Shown: positions 26,445 through 35,532 of the stretch, in pieces
Layout: the number at the start of each line of letters is the position of its first letter
Position numbering within the stretch: position 1 is the first letter of the stretch
Assembly (NCBI GenBank): GCA_019233055.1
Contig: JAFAMV010000042.1
Location: 1-39,168 of the forward strand
Length of the DNA stretch: 39,168 nucleotides
Source of the DNA: Curvibacter sp.
GTDB lineage: Bacteria; Pseudomonadota; Gammaproteobacteria; Burkholderiales; Burkholderiaceae_C
Direction: 5' to 3'
Notes under the pieces: model-generated
Database searches by the model: none
What the model saw: only the letters and a program-made list of their open reading frames with translations
Told to the model about the DNA's origin: nothing
Program-made: the position numbers and the translations under genes

Positions 26445-28232
26445 ATGAGCTTCCGCACCGCAGAACCCGCACTGAAGGACGTTCTCGACAGCATTGCTGC
26501 CGGTCAAATTCAGCTACCCGACTTCCAGCGCGGCTGGGTCTGGGATGACAACCACATCCGGTCGCTGATCGCGAGCCTCTCCCTGTCGTACCCCATCGGC
26601 GCCGTGATGTTTCTGGAGGCCGGCGGCGTGCCGTTCAAGCCCCGGCTGTTCGCTGGCGTGCAACTGCAGCCCGCACCCAAGCCCAAGACCCTGGTGCTGG
26701 ACGGCCAGCAGCGGCTGACCTCGATGTACCTGTCGTTGCGCAGCGGCCAGCCCGTGCCCACGCGCACCGAGAAGGGTGCCGACATCCGCCGGCTCTACTT
26801 CCTGGACATGGCCAAGTGCCTGGATCCGAACGCCGACCGGGAGGAGGCCGTCATCTCGGTCCCTGAGTCGCTGAAGCTCACCTCGGACTTCGGACGCAAA
26901 GTCGACCTTGACGTGAGCACGAATGAACTGCAGTACGCCCAACGCTTGTTCCCGGTGGCGCTGCTGTTCGACATTCAGGGGTTCATGACCTGGGAGAGCG
27001 GCTTCAGTGCTCACCACCAGTTCGACGCGGAAGCCATGCAGTTCATGCAGAAGTTCCGCAATGAGATTTGGCTACGCTTCCAGCAGTTCAAGGTGCCGGC
27101 CATCGAGCTGACCCAGGACACGCCACGGGAGGCGGTGTGCCAGGTCTTCGAAAAGGTCAACACAGGTGGCGTGACGCTGACCGTGTTCGAGCTGATGACC
27201 GCCACCTTTGCAGCGGACGAGTTCAACCTGCGCGATGACTGGGAAGCTCGGCGCGAACGGCTGACCGCCAAGCACGACCTGCTGGAGGCGGTGGACGGCA
27301 CAAGCTTCCTGACTGCCGTCACTCTGCTGGCCAGCTACCGGCGGCACCTGGTTCAGAAGACAGCGGTGAGCTGCAAACGTGCCGACGTGCTGAAGCTGGA
27401 TCTGGCCGACTTCAAAGCCCTGGAGGCGGCCCTGGAATTGGGCTTCAAGCGCGCTGCCGAGCTTCTGGCCGAGGAGAAGATCTTCGACGAGCGCAGCCTG
27501 CCCTATGCCACCCAGTTGATACCGCTGGCTGCAATCTGTGCCCACCTGGGTGAACGGACCACCCTACACGGCACCAAGCAAAGCCTTTTGCGATGGTTCT
27601 GGAGCGGCGTGCTGGGCGAGCTGTACGGTGGCGCCAACGAGACGCGCTTCGCGATGGACATGCAGGACGTGGTGGCTTGGGTAGACGGCGGCACCGAACC
27701 GCGCACCGTGCGCGACGCCAACTTTGCACCCACCCGCCTGTTATCGCTGCAAAGCCGCCTGGCAGCGGCCTACAAGGGGCTGGCGGCCCTGCTGATGAAG
27801 CATGGCGGGCGCGACTTCGTCAGCGGCACGCCCATCGACCTGAACACCTACTTCAACAACGCCATCGATATCCACCACATCTTCCCGCGTGCGTGGTGCG
27901 AGAAGGAGAAGCTGCCGAAGGACAAGTGGAACAGCGTGATCAACAAGGCGCCGCTGGCTGCCGGCACCAATCGTTTCATCAGCGGTGACGCCCCCAGCGT
28001 CTACCTGGGCCGCATCCAGAAAGCCAAGCAGGTGCCGCCGACCAGCCTGGACGAGTTTCTGACCTCGCACGTCATCCCCGTGGCCGCACTGCGCGCCGAC
28101 GACTTTGACGCCTTCATCCGCCTGCGCGCTGCGGCATTGCTGGCGCTCATTGAAGCCGCCACCGGCAAGACCGTGTCGGGCCGCGACAGCGAAGACACCG
28201 TCAAGGCGTTCGGAGCTGCGCTGACCCCATGA
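26445..28232 (+). CDS. DUF262-HNH (GmrSD/SspE-like) nuclease
   Basis: A 595-residue protein starting at ATG 26445 (MSFRTAEPALKDVLDSI), 16 bases after the SF1 helicase gene. The N-terminal DUF262 (ParB/Srx-like) domain has LPDFQRGWVW at 24-33 and the hallmark DGQQRL at 86-91. The C-terminal HNH-type DUF1524-like nuclease region has DIHHIFPRAW at 475-484 and the matching Asn in NKAPLAAGTNR at 500-510. Family members include GmrSD, which cuts modified phage DNA, and SspE of the phosphorothioate system; DUF262 hydrolyses nucleotides to control the nuclease. Both key motifs are intact, so activity is likely. The stop overlaps the next start (ATGA at 28229-28232). Confidence 0.87.
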   Translation: MSFRTAEPALKDVLDSIAAGQIQLPDFQRGWVWDDNHIRSLIASLSLSYPIGAVMFLEAGGVPFKPRLFAGVQLQPAPKPKTLVLDGQQRLTSMYLSLRSGQPVPTRTEKGADIRRLYFLDMAKCLDPNADREEAVISVPESLKLTSDFGRKVDLDVSTNELQYAQRLFPVALLFDIQGFMTWESGFSAHHQFDAEAMQFMQKFRNEIWLRFQQFKVPAIELTQDTPREAVCQVFEKVNTGGVTLTVFELMTATFAADEFNLRDDWEARRERLTAKHDLLEAVDGTSFLTAVTLLASYRRHLVQKTAVSCKRADVLKLDLADFKALEAALELGFKRAAELLAEEKIFDERSLPYATQLIPLAAICAHLGERTTLHGTKQSLLRWFWSGVLGELYGGANETRFAMDMQDVVAWVDGGTEPRTVRDANFAPTRLLSLQSRLAAAYKGLAALLMKHGGRDFVSGTPIDLNTYFNNAIDIHHIFPRAWCEKEKLPKDKWNSVINKAPLAAGTNRFISGDAPSVYLGRIQKAKQVPPTSLDEFLTSHVIPVAALRADDFDAFIRLRAAALLALIEAATGKTVSGRDSEDTVKAFGAALTP

Positions 28233-29068
28233 CGGCGACGCACCACCTCACCGCCGACGACGTGGTCAAGGCACTTGCCTTGCCCGAGCGCGCACGGGTG
28301 GACCAGCGCGTCCCAAAGAAGATGCTGGCTGAGCACGGCGCGCCCACGGCAGCCGACCGTCGCCTGCTGACCGACGGCATCGAGGAGCTGCAGTGGATCG
28401 CAGTGCTGAAGCCGGGCACCGTGGCGATACCGGAGCACCGTGCGGACGGGCGCGAGTACCTGGAAGTCGCAGTGTTGGCCGTGCAGGTCCGCGCCACGCA
28501 TGGCAAGGCGTCACAGCAGCTGCGGCTGGCCGAGCTGGTGCACCGGGCCGTGCCCTACCCCGTGGTGCTGATTCAGTGGCTGGCGGCAACCAATGGCGCC
28601 CCGCCAGACGACCGTGTGCCGCCAGCGGCGGCAGCACTGGCCATCAGCTTGATCCACAAGCGGGCGGCGCAGAACGAAGCAGGCAAGGTGGTGGTCGACG
28701 GTGAACTGGTCCGCAGTGAGCTGGTGGACGCAGACGGTGAACCTGCGTCGCAGGCCGGCGCGCTGCTCGAAGCCCTGGCATTGGACCGCCATCCCCACCA
28801 AGACCTAATGGCCCTGTACCAGAGCTGGATGGACTGCCTGACCGCAGCGGAAGCCGCTCGAATCACCGGGAACTTCCACCTACCCAGTGGCCCTAGCGCA
28901 ACCGCTGCACAGCGCGAAGCCCTGCGGTTGTGCCAGCGGCTGGAACAAGAAGCGGCGCGCCTGCGCAACCAGGCCGCTAAGGAACGGCAGATCGCCAAGC
29001 AGGTGGACTTAAACCTGACGCTTCAACGCCTGCAGGCCGACCTGAACGAGGCTCGCGCGCGGCTATGA
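28229..29068 (+). CDS. DUF4391 protein
   Basis: A 279-residue protein. The N-terminal part, with RVDQRVPKKMLAEHGAP then DGIEELQWIAVLKPGTVAIP, resembles DUF4391, a family of unknown function usually encoded beside type III-like methyltransferases and SNF2-type helicases. The C-terminal 70 residues are a helical, Arg/Gln/Leu-rich coiled coil that could mediate assembly. No catalytic motif is visible. It overlaps the DUF262 gene by four bases and precedes mod by 31 bases, so I infer a structural or adaptor role in the same complex. Confidence 0.8.
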   Translation: MTATHHLTADDVVKALALPERARVDQRVPKKMLAEHGAPTAADRRLLTDGIEELQWIAVLKPGTVAIPEHRADGREYLEVAVLAVQVRATHGKASQQLRLAELVHRAVPYPVVLIQWLAATNGAPPDDRVPPAAAALAISLIHKRAAQNEAGKVVVDGELVRSELVDADGEPASQAGALLEALALDRHPHQDLMALYQSWMDCLTAAEAARITGNFHLPSGPSATAAQREALRLCQRLEQEAARLRNQAAKERQIAKQVDLNLTLQRLQADLNEARARL

Positions 29069-29099
29069 CGCGCAAACCCTGACAAGTAAGAACGACCGA

Positions 29100-31175
29100 A
29101 TGAAAGACCCGAAGATGCAGAAGATCGAAGCGGCCAGCCCGGAGGCCCAATCGGCCAACTTGGTGGCCGACAACGTGTCCCAGCTCCAGGCCCTGTTCCC
29201 AGAGCTGGTGACCGAGGGGCCGAACGGCCCGGCCGTCAATGTGGACGTGCTCAAGGCGCTAGTGGGCGACGCCACGGTGACCGACGCCGAAGAGAGGTAC
29301 GGCCTGAACTGGCACGGCAAGCGGGCCGCGAGGCAGCTGGCGTTGACGCCCAGCGCCGGCACGCTGCGCCCGTCCCCTAAGGATAGTGTGAACTGGGACT
29401 CAACCCAGAATTTGTTTATCGAGGGTGACAATCTTGAGGCGCTAAAACTGCTCCAAAAAAGTTTCAGCAAGAAGATCAAGATGATCTACGTCGACCCTCC
29501 ATACAACACCGGAAAGGATTTCATCTACCGGGACAATTTTCAAAGTAGTCTGTCTAGCTATCTTGAACAGACCCACCAAGCTGATGGCGGTCAATTAGTA
29601 ACAAGCAACCCCGAGAGCAGCGGACGCTTCCATACTGACTGGCTGAACATGCTTTACCCTCGTTTGAAGCTGGCGCGCAGCCTCCTGCGAAGGGATGGGG
29701 TAATATTTCTATCCATTGATGACAATGAGCAGCACTCATTGCGACTCATGATGGACGAAGTATTTGGACAGGAGAACTACTGCGCAACTTTTGTCTGGAA
29801 TACCGAAGGCAACACCGACAATCAATATACTATCAAGGTAAATCATGAGTATATTCTTGCGTACTATTACGATGCCAACTATGCCGAATCCGCAATTGGT
29901 CGAGTTGTTGATCCAAACACTCGGGAGGATAGCAACTTGTGGAAGGGCGTTGCCGACAATAACATCAATAAGAACAACCCAGAGAATCCACCAAGTATCG
30001 TCGAACTTCCAATAGGATTTCCCTGCGCTGAGGAGACGCTCCTCTACCCAAAGAAGAACGTCGACCAAGCCTTTTTCGACCAGGTTGCCATCGATAAGTT
30101 CATATCTGACCCCATTCGAGAAAGATATGGAATAGAAAAAAAGTCAGGCCTGCCAGTCAAGCTCGACGATATGGTTGTTTCTGACCATAAACTTGTTAAG
30201 CCATGCCGGATATTCGTTGGAATGGCAAACAAGAACAAGCTGCTCGACTTCATTGCGAACGGCTGCCAACCGATAAACGACGACGGCTCGCCGTTAAGGT
30301 TCTACCTCAATTCGAATGCTGCCGTCAGATACAACAGAGAGAACGATCGACCCAGAAACATTCTCTCCGTGATTCGAAACGTTGGAACAACAGAGCGAAG
30401 CAAGACAATTCTAAAAAACAAGGGGATTTACTATGACTATCCCAAGCCGGCGACCCTTCTTGAGTATCTTGTAAGAATTGGCTGCGAGGACAAGCAAGGT
30501 ATCGTTTTGGATTTCTTCGCGGGATCCGGAACTACTGGAGAGGCAGTGATGAACCTAAACGCCTCAGAGAAGGCAGCGCGGCGGTTTATCTGCATTCAAC
30601 TTCCCGAGAAGACGGAGGCAAAGAGCGACGCCCGAATTCGAGGATTTAACAATCTGGCAGAGATCGGAAGACGGCGGCTCGCGGTTGCTACTGAGGATTT
30701 GCGGATGGCCCAAGGCCCGCTGCTGTCTGGCGAGATAAGGAACCTCGGATTCCGCTCATTTCGGCTCGACTCCTCGAACATTCGCGCATGGGTTCCAGCA
30801 GCGTCCGGGATGACCGAGAACCTGCTTGCCCATGCCGAACACCTGCTCCCGGGACGAACCGACGAAGACATTCTGGCGGAGTTGTTGCTGAAGCTCGGCC
30901 TGGACCTCTGCGTCCCCACGCAAGCACGGAGCGCTGGAGGCAAGCCGCTGCGCAGCATTGCAGGGGGCGTGCTCATCACCTGCTTGGCTCCTCAGATTGC
31001 GTCGACGGAAGTCGAGTCACTCGCCCAGAGCATCGTCGCGTGGCACAAGGAGCTGGCCCCGGCCGGCGACACTACATGCGTGTTCCGCGACAGTGCCTTT
31101 GCCGACGACGTAGCTAAGACCAACATGGCCGCGATCCTGGAGCAGAACGGCATCGCCAACGTGCGCAGTCTGTGA
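29100..31175 (+). CDS. mod: Type III restriction-modification methyltransferase subunit (adenine-N6, beta class)
   Basis: A 691-residue protein. Motif IV DPPYNTG is at residues 132-138 and motif I DFFAGSG at 471-477; this order defines the beta class, to which Mod subunits belong. The target-recognition region lies between (about 190-440). Mod methylates adenine on one strand of an asymmetric site and provides recognition for Res. The stretch from about 29380 to 30680, holding the motifs and recognition region, is visibly AT-richer than both ends of the gene, consistent with cassette exchange of specificity. Short A6-A7 runs (for example 30136-30142) occur there but no longer repeats of the kind that drive phase variation. 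The Fic gene follows after 7 bases. Confidence 0.92.
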   Translation: MKDPKMQKIEAASPEAQSANLVADNVSQLQALFPELVTEGPNGPAVNVDVLKALVGDATVTDAEERYGLNWHGKRAARQLALTPSAGTLRPSPKDSVNWDSTQNLFIEGDNLEALKLLQKSFSKKIKMIYVDPPYNTGKDFIYRDNFQSSLSSYLEQTHQADGGQLVTSNPESSGRFHTDWLNMLYPRLKLARSLLRRDGVIFLSIDDNEQHSLRLMMDEVFGQENYCATFVWNTEGNTDNQYTIKVNHEYILAYYYDANYAESAIGRVVDPNTREDSNLWKGVADNNINKNNPENPPSIVELPIGFPCAEETLLYPKKNVDQAFFDQVAIDKFISDPIRERYGIEKKSGLPVKLDDMVVSDHKLVKPCRIFVGMANKNKLLDFIANGCQPINDDGSPLRFYLNSNAAVRYNRENDRPRNILSVIRNVGTTERSKTILKNKGIYYDYPKPATLLEYLVRIGCEDKQGIVLDFFAGSGTTGEAVMNLNASEKAARRFICIQLPEKTEAKSDARIRGFNNLAEIGRRRLAVATEDLRMAQGPLLSGEIRNLGFRSFRLDSSNIRAWVPAASGMTENLLAHAEHLLPGRTDEDILAELLLKLGLDLCVPTQARSAGGKPLRSIAGGVLITCLAPQIASTEVESLAQSIVAWHKELAPAGDTTCVFRDSAFADDVAKTNMAAILEQNGIANVRSL

Positions 31176-31182
31176 GGCCAAC

Positions 31183-32298
31183 ATGCAGCCGTTCGAACCC
31201 CACGCCTTGCCGCTGACTGATTTGGACTGGCGCCAGTTGCTGCCCCTGGTCGGGCAGGCCAACGCCGCGCTCGCCCGTTACGACGGGCTGTTGGCCGGCA
31301 TCCCCAACCCGGCGGTGATGCTGTCACCGCTGACCACTCAAGAAGCTGTGCTGTCTTCCAAGATCGAAGGCACCCAGGCCACGGTGGACGAGGTTCTGGA
31401 GCAGGAAGCAGGGCTGCTGAAGGAAGGCGAGAAGTTCGAGGACATCCAGGAGATTTCCAACTACCGCAATGCGCTGTACCAGGCGCGCGAATACCTCAAG
31501 GACTATCCCATCCGGCTAGGCTTCGTGCGCGAGCTGCACCGTACCCTGATGAACAGTGTGCGTGGCAAGGACAAGACGCCCGGCGAGTTCCGGCTGGACC
31601 AAAACTGGATCGGCAAGATGGGCTGCAAGATGGAGGAAGCCTCCTTCGTACCGCCCAACCCTGTGCAATTGCCCGACCACCTGCGCGCCTGGGAGGCCTA
31701 CCTGGACTCGGACGACGTGGACTTCCTGATCCAGACGGCAGTGGTGCATGCCCAGTTCGAGTTGCTCCACCCGTTCAAGGACGGCAATGGCCGGATCGGG
31801 CGCATCTTGATCCCGCTGTTCCTGTATCAGAAGAGGGTGCTCTCGCAGCCTATGTTCTATCTGTCTGAGTACCTGGAGAACCACCGAGACGAGTACTACC
31901 TTCGGCTCAAAGGCATCTCGGCCGAGAACGACTGGAACAGCTGGATTGCCTACTTCCTGAGAGCCACCGCTACGCAGGCAGCACAGAACGCTCAGCGGGT
32001 GGCTGCCATTCAGGCGCTGTACGAAGAGATGAAGCTCGCAATCCACGAGACCACTCACTCCCAGTACACAGTGCACCTGCTGGACGCCATCTTCTCCAAG
32101 CCGATCTTTCGTACATCGGAGCTGACCCAACGGCTCACGGACGAGCATGGCATCCACGAAAAGACAGCGCCCGCCCTGCTGAGACAGCTGCGCGATGCCG
32201 GCATCCTGCGCGAGATCCAGCCAGGCGCCGGGCGACGGTCTGCCACGCTGTGTTTTCCCAGGCTGATCAACTTGGCGGAAGGTCGGAACGTACTGTGA
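31183..32298 (+). CDS. Fic family AMPylase-type protein with N-terminal inhibitory motif
   Basis: A 371-residue protein. The catalytic Fic loop HPFKDGNGRIGR is complete at residues 196-207 (His196). The inhibitory motif SSKIEG at 58-63 fits (S/T)xxxE(G/N) and precedes the Fic core, the class II arrangement in which Glu62 blocks ATP binding until activation. The N-terminal segment LSSKIEGTQAT and the C-terminal winged helix (about 300-360) are common in this subfamily. Fic enzymes transfer AMP or related groups to target hydroxyls. Its place between mod and res suggests that it regulates the system or acts as a linked toxin-like effector; the target is unknown. Confidence 0.92.
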   Translation: MQPFEPHALPLTDLDWRQLLPLVGQANAALARYDGLLAGIPNPAVMLSPLTTQEAVLSSKIEGTQATVDEVLEQEAGLLKEGEKFEDIQEISNYRNALYQAREYLKDYPIRLGFVRELHRTLMNSVRGKDKTPGEFRLDQNWIGKMGCKMEEASFVPPNPVQLPDHLRAWEAYLDSDDVDFLIQTAVVHAQFELLHPFKDGNGRIGRILIPLFLYQKRVLSQPMFYLSEYLENHRDEYYLRLKGISAENDWNSWIAYFLRATATQAAQNAQRVAAIQALYEEMKLAIHETTHSQYTVHLLDAIFSKPIFRTSELTQRLTDEHGIHEKTAPALLRQLRDAGILREIQPGAGRRSATLCFPRLINLAEGRNVL

Positions 32299-32314
32299 CG
32301 CAGAGGCCTAAAGT

Positions 32315-32408
32315 TTGTGGAGCCGCCAACAAGCACAACGACGATTGTGGAGTCCAATTTTAAAAATGGACTCCGAAAAGACTTTTGCCTCTGTTCCAGG
32401 CTCCACAA
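32315..32408. promoter_or_regulatory. Four-copy TTGTGGAG(C/T)C motif array between fic and res
   Basis: TTGTGGAGCC at 32315-32324 and TTGTGGAGTCC at 32345-32355 are direct copies. GGACTCC at 32368-32374 and GGCTCCACAA at 32399-32408 are inverse copies. They form nested hairpins: the outer 10-bp pair is perfect, and the inner GGAGTCCA/TGGACTCC pair surrounds an AT-rich centre. The 173-base gap is the longest in the operon, so this is a likely operator or attenuator controlling res. Confidence 0.6.
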
Positions 32409-32471
32409 CCCGAATCCTGCCTTCTGGCATCCTTACCACCGAATTGATCAGTAAGCCATTGATTTATATGT

Positions 32472-35400
32472 ATGAAACTCCACTTTGAACCCAACCTGGA
32501 CTACCAGCTCCAGGCTATCGAGTCCGTCTGCGACCTGTTCCGGGGACAGGAGATCTGCCGAACAGAGTTCACCGTCACCATGAAGCTGCCGGACCAGCAG
32601 CTGACCCTGGGCGTGGCCGACACCGACAAGGGCCTGGGCAACCGCCTGACACTGGTGGACGACCAACTGCTGGACAACCTGCGCAGCGTGCAGCTGCGCA
32701 ATGGTCTGGCGCCAGCGGGCACGCTGGCATCGGGCGATTTCACCGTAGAGATGGAGACCGGCACTGGCAAGACTTACGTCTACCTGCGCACGGTCTTCGA
32801 GCTCAACAAGCGCTACGGCTTTACCAAGTTCGTCATCGTGGTGCCGTCGGTGGCCATTAAGGAGGGCGTCTACAAGTCGCTGCAGATCACCGAGGAGCAC
32901 TTCAAGAGCATGTACGCCGGCGTGCCGGTGGATTTCTTCCTCTACGACTCCAGCAAGCTGGGCCAGGTGCGCAACTTCGCCACCAGCGCCACCATCCAAA
33001 TCATGGTGGTGACGGTGGGCGCCATCAACAAGAAGGAGGTGAACAACCTCTACAAGGACAGCGAGAAGACCGGCGGAGAGAAGCCCATCGACCTTATCCG
33101 CGCCACACGTCCCATCGTCATCGTGGACGAGCCGCAGAGCGTGGACGGTGGCCTCAGCGGCGCGGGCAAGGCCGCGCTGGACGCGATGAACCCGCTGTGC
33201 ACGCTGCGTTACTCGGCCACCCACGCCAACAAGCACCACATGGTGTACCGGCTGGACGCCGTGGACGCCTACGAGCGCAAGCTGGTCAAGCAGATCGAGG
33301 TGGCGGCAGCCACCATCGAGGACGCTTTCAACAAGCCCTATGTGCGTCTGCTGGAGGTCAGCAACACGAAGGGCATCTCTGCCAAGGTCGAGCTGCATGT
33401 GCAGACCGCCTCCGGCGCCAAGCCACAAGTACTGACCGTCAACGACGGCGACGACTTGCAGCAACTGGCCAAGCGGGCGGTGTACACCGACTTCCGTGTC
33501 GGCGAGATCAACACCGTCAAGGGCGAAGAGTTCATGGAGCTGCGCTATCCCGGCGGCGAGGTCTACCTGGCGCTGGGCCAGGCCCACGGGGAGGTGGACG
33601 CCCTGGCCGTGCAGCGCGAGATGATCCGGCGGACCATCAAGGAGCACCTGGAGAAGGAGAAGCTGCTGCAGCCCAAGGGCATCAAGGTGCTGTCGCTGTT
33701 CTTCATCGAGTCGGTGGCACGGTATCGCCAGTACGACAAAGACGGCAACCCGGTGAAGGGCGACTATGCCCGCATCTTCGAGGAGGAGTACCGGCGGGCT
33801 GCGAAGCTGCCGGCCTACCAGAGCCTGTTCGGCGAGGTGGACCTGGCACAGGAGGCGGCGGTCGTGCACGACGGCTACTTCTCCATCGACAAGAAGGGCC
33901 GCTGGGCAGACCCCGAGCTGGACAGGGAAGGTGGCCTGAAGAACGAAACCAGCCGTGCAGACGCCGAGCGCGGCTACAACCTCATCATGAAAGAGAAGGA
34001 GAAGCTGCTCAGCTTCAGCACACCGCTGAAGTTCATCTTCTCCCACTCGGCGCTGAAGGAAGGCTGGGACAACCCCAACGTCTTTCAGATCTGCGCCCTG
34101 CGCGAAATGGGCAGTGAGCGCGAACGCCGCCAGACCCTGGGCAGGGGCCTGCGCTTGTGCGTCAACCAAGACGGGCAGCGCGTCTACGGGCACGACGTGA
34201 ACCGGCTCACGGTGATTGCGACCGAGTCCTATCAGGAGTTTGCCGACCAGCTCCAGAAGGAAATCGAGGCCGACACCGGCATCCGGTTCGGCATCGTCGA
34301 GCAGCACCAGTTCGCCACCATCGCCATCACCACGCCCGACGGCAAGGTGGCCCCGCTGGGCGTGGACCAGTCCAAGGCCCTGTGGGACCACCTGCGCGCT
34401 GCCGGCCACATCGACGCCAAGGGCAAGGTGCAGGACTCGCTTAAGACCGCCCTGAAGGACGGCAAGCTGGACCTGCCCGAGGCCTTCGAGCCGTACCGTG
34501 GCCAGGTGGCCGAGCTGCTGCGCAAGGTGACGGGCCGCGTGGAGGTAAAGAACCGCGACGACCGCGAGACCGTGCCGCTGCGCAAGGGCGCCGACGGCAA
34601 GGCGGTGACGCTCAGTGAAGACTTCAAGGCGCTGTGGGACCGCATCAAACACAAGACCACGTATCGCGTGCAGTTCGACAACGACAAGCTCATCCGCGAC
34701 TGCACCGCCGCGCTGACCCGTGACCTGCACATCGCCCGTGCCCGGCTGCAGTGGCGCAAGGCGGAGATCGGCATCGGCAAGGCCGGCGTGGAGGCGCGCG
34801 AGAAGGAAGGCGCCTACATCGTGACGCTGGACGAGGCGGACATCGAGCTGCCTGACCTGCTGACCGACCTGCAGGACCGCACGCAGCTGACGCGGCGCAC
34901 GCTGGTCAAAATCCTGACCGAGTGCGAACGGCTGGACGACTTCAAGCGCAATCCGCAGCAGTTCATTGAGCAGGCGGCGGAAATCATCAACCGCTGCAAA
35001 CGCATGGCCCTGGTGGACGGCATTCGCTACCAGCGCCTGGGCGACGACGCCGTCTGGGCCCAGGAGCTGTTCGAGACCGAGGAGCTGACCGGCTACCTGA
35101 CCAACATGCTGCGGGACACCAAGCGCTCAATCTACGCGCACGTGGTCTACGACTCGGCCACCGAGCGCGACTTCGCCGACGCCCTAGAGAAGGACGATGA
35201 CGTGGTGCTGTACGCCAAGCTGCCCGGCTGGTTCAAGGTGCCCACTCCGCTGGGCAACTACAACCCTGACTGGGCCGTGCTGGTGAACAAGGACGGCACC
35301 CGACGCCTCTACTTCGTGGTCGAGACCAAGAGCAGCCTTTTTACCGACGATCTGCGCAACAAGGAGAGCGCGAAGATCGAGTGCGGTAAGGCGCACTTCA

Positions 35401-35480
35401 AGGCACTTGCAGTGGGCGAGAACCCAGCGCGTTACTTGGTGGCCACGTCGTTCAGCGATGTTCTGACCGCTGCGGAGTGA
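32472..35480 (+). CDS. res: Type III restriction endonuclease subunit (SF2 helicase-nuclease)
   Basis: A 1002-residue protein. Walker A METGTGKT is at residues 94-101 and motif II DEPQ at 219-222. Later helicase motifs follow in SHSALKEGWDNPNVF and RQTLGRGLRLCVNQ. The C-terminal nuclease has NPDW at 931-934 and ETK at 951-953, the PD-(D/E)xK pattern expected of Res. Res and Mod form a complex that recognises an asymmetric site, uses ATP for one-dimensional communication along DNA, and cleaves when two sites meet. It starts 173 bases after fic, past a candidate operator, so its expression may be delayed relative to mod. All motifs appear intact. Confidence 0.93.
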   Translation: MKLHFEPNLDYQLQAIESVCDLFRGQEICRTEFTVTMKLPDQQLTLGVADTDKGLGNRLTLVDDQLLDNLRSVQLRNGLAPAGTLASGDFTVEMETGTGKTYVYLRTVFELNKRYGFTKFVIVVPSVAIKEGVYKSLQITEEHFKSMYAGVPVDFFLYDSSKLGQVRNFATSATIQIMVVTVGAINKKEVNNLYKDSEKTGGEKPIDLIRATRPIVIVDEPQSVDGGLSGAGKAALDAMNPLCTLRYSATHANKHHMVYRLDAVDAYERKLVKQIEVAAATIEDAFNKPYVRLLEVSNTKGISAKVELHVQTASGAKPQVLTVNDGDDLQQLAKRAVYTDFRVGEINTVKGEEFMELRYPGGEVYLALGQAHGEVDALAVQREMIRRTIKEHLEKEKLLQPKGIKVLSLFFIESVARYRQYDKDGNPVKGDYARIFEEEYRRAAKLPAYQSLFGEVDLAQEAAVVHDGYFSIDKKGRWADPELDREGGLKNETSRADAERGYNLIMKEKEKLLSFSTPLKFIFSHSALKEGWDNPNVFQICALREMGSERERRQTLGRGLRLCVNQDGQRVYGHDVNRLTVIATESYQEFADQLQKEIEADTGIRFGIVEQHQFATIAITTPDGKVAPLGVDQSKALWDHLRAAGHIDAKGKVQDSLKTALKDGKLDLPEAFEPYRGQVAELLRKVTGRVEVKNRDDRETVPLRKGADGKAVTLSEDFKALWDRIKHKTTYRVQFDNDKLIRDCTAALTRDLHIARARLQWRKAEIGIGKAGVEAREKEGAYIVTLDEADIELPDLLTDLQDRTQLTRRTLVKILTECERLDDFKRNPQQFIEQAAEIINRCKRMALVDGIRYQRLGDDAVWAQELFETEELTGYLTNMLRDTKRSIYAHVVYDSATERDFADALEKDDDVVLYAKLPGWFKVPTPLGNYNPDWAVLVNKDGTRRLYFVVETKSSLFTDDLRNKESAKIECGKAHFKALAVGENPARYLVATSFSDVLTAAE

Positions 35481-35532
35481 GGTTCACTTGCTTCTGACGG
35501 CCCCAAAGATCCACCACCATTGAGAGCCCACT

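Noticed and set aside
29454-30142. Phase-variable repeats in mod
   Set aside because: Only A6-A7 runs are present; there are no long homopolymers or tetranucleotide tracts of the kind that switch mod genes.
32448-34730. A 760-residue minus-strand open frame opposite res
   Set aside because: It lies antisense to a gene with clear type III Res motifs and has the Val/Leu/His-rich composition typical of antisense frames in GC-rich DNA.
20270-35480. BREX or DISARM system
   Set aside because: No PglZ, BrxL, BrxC, DrmA, DrmB or DrmC-like protein is present; the methyltransferase and nuclease motifs are those of type III Mod and Res.
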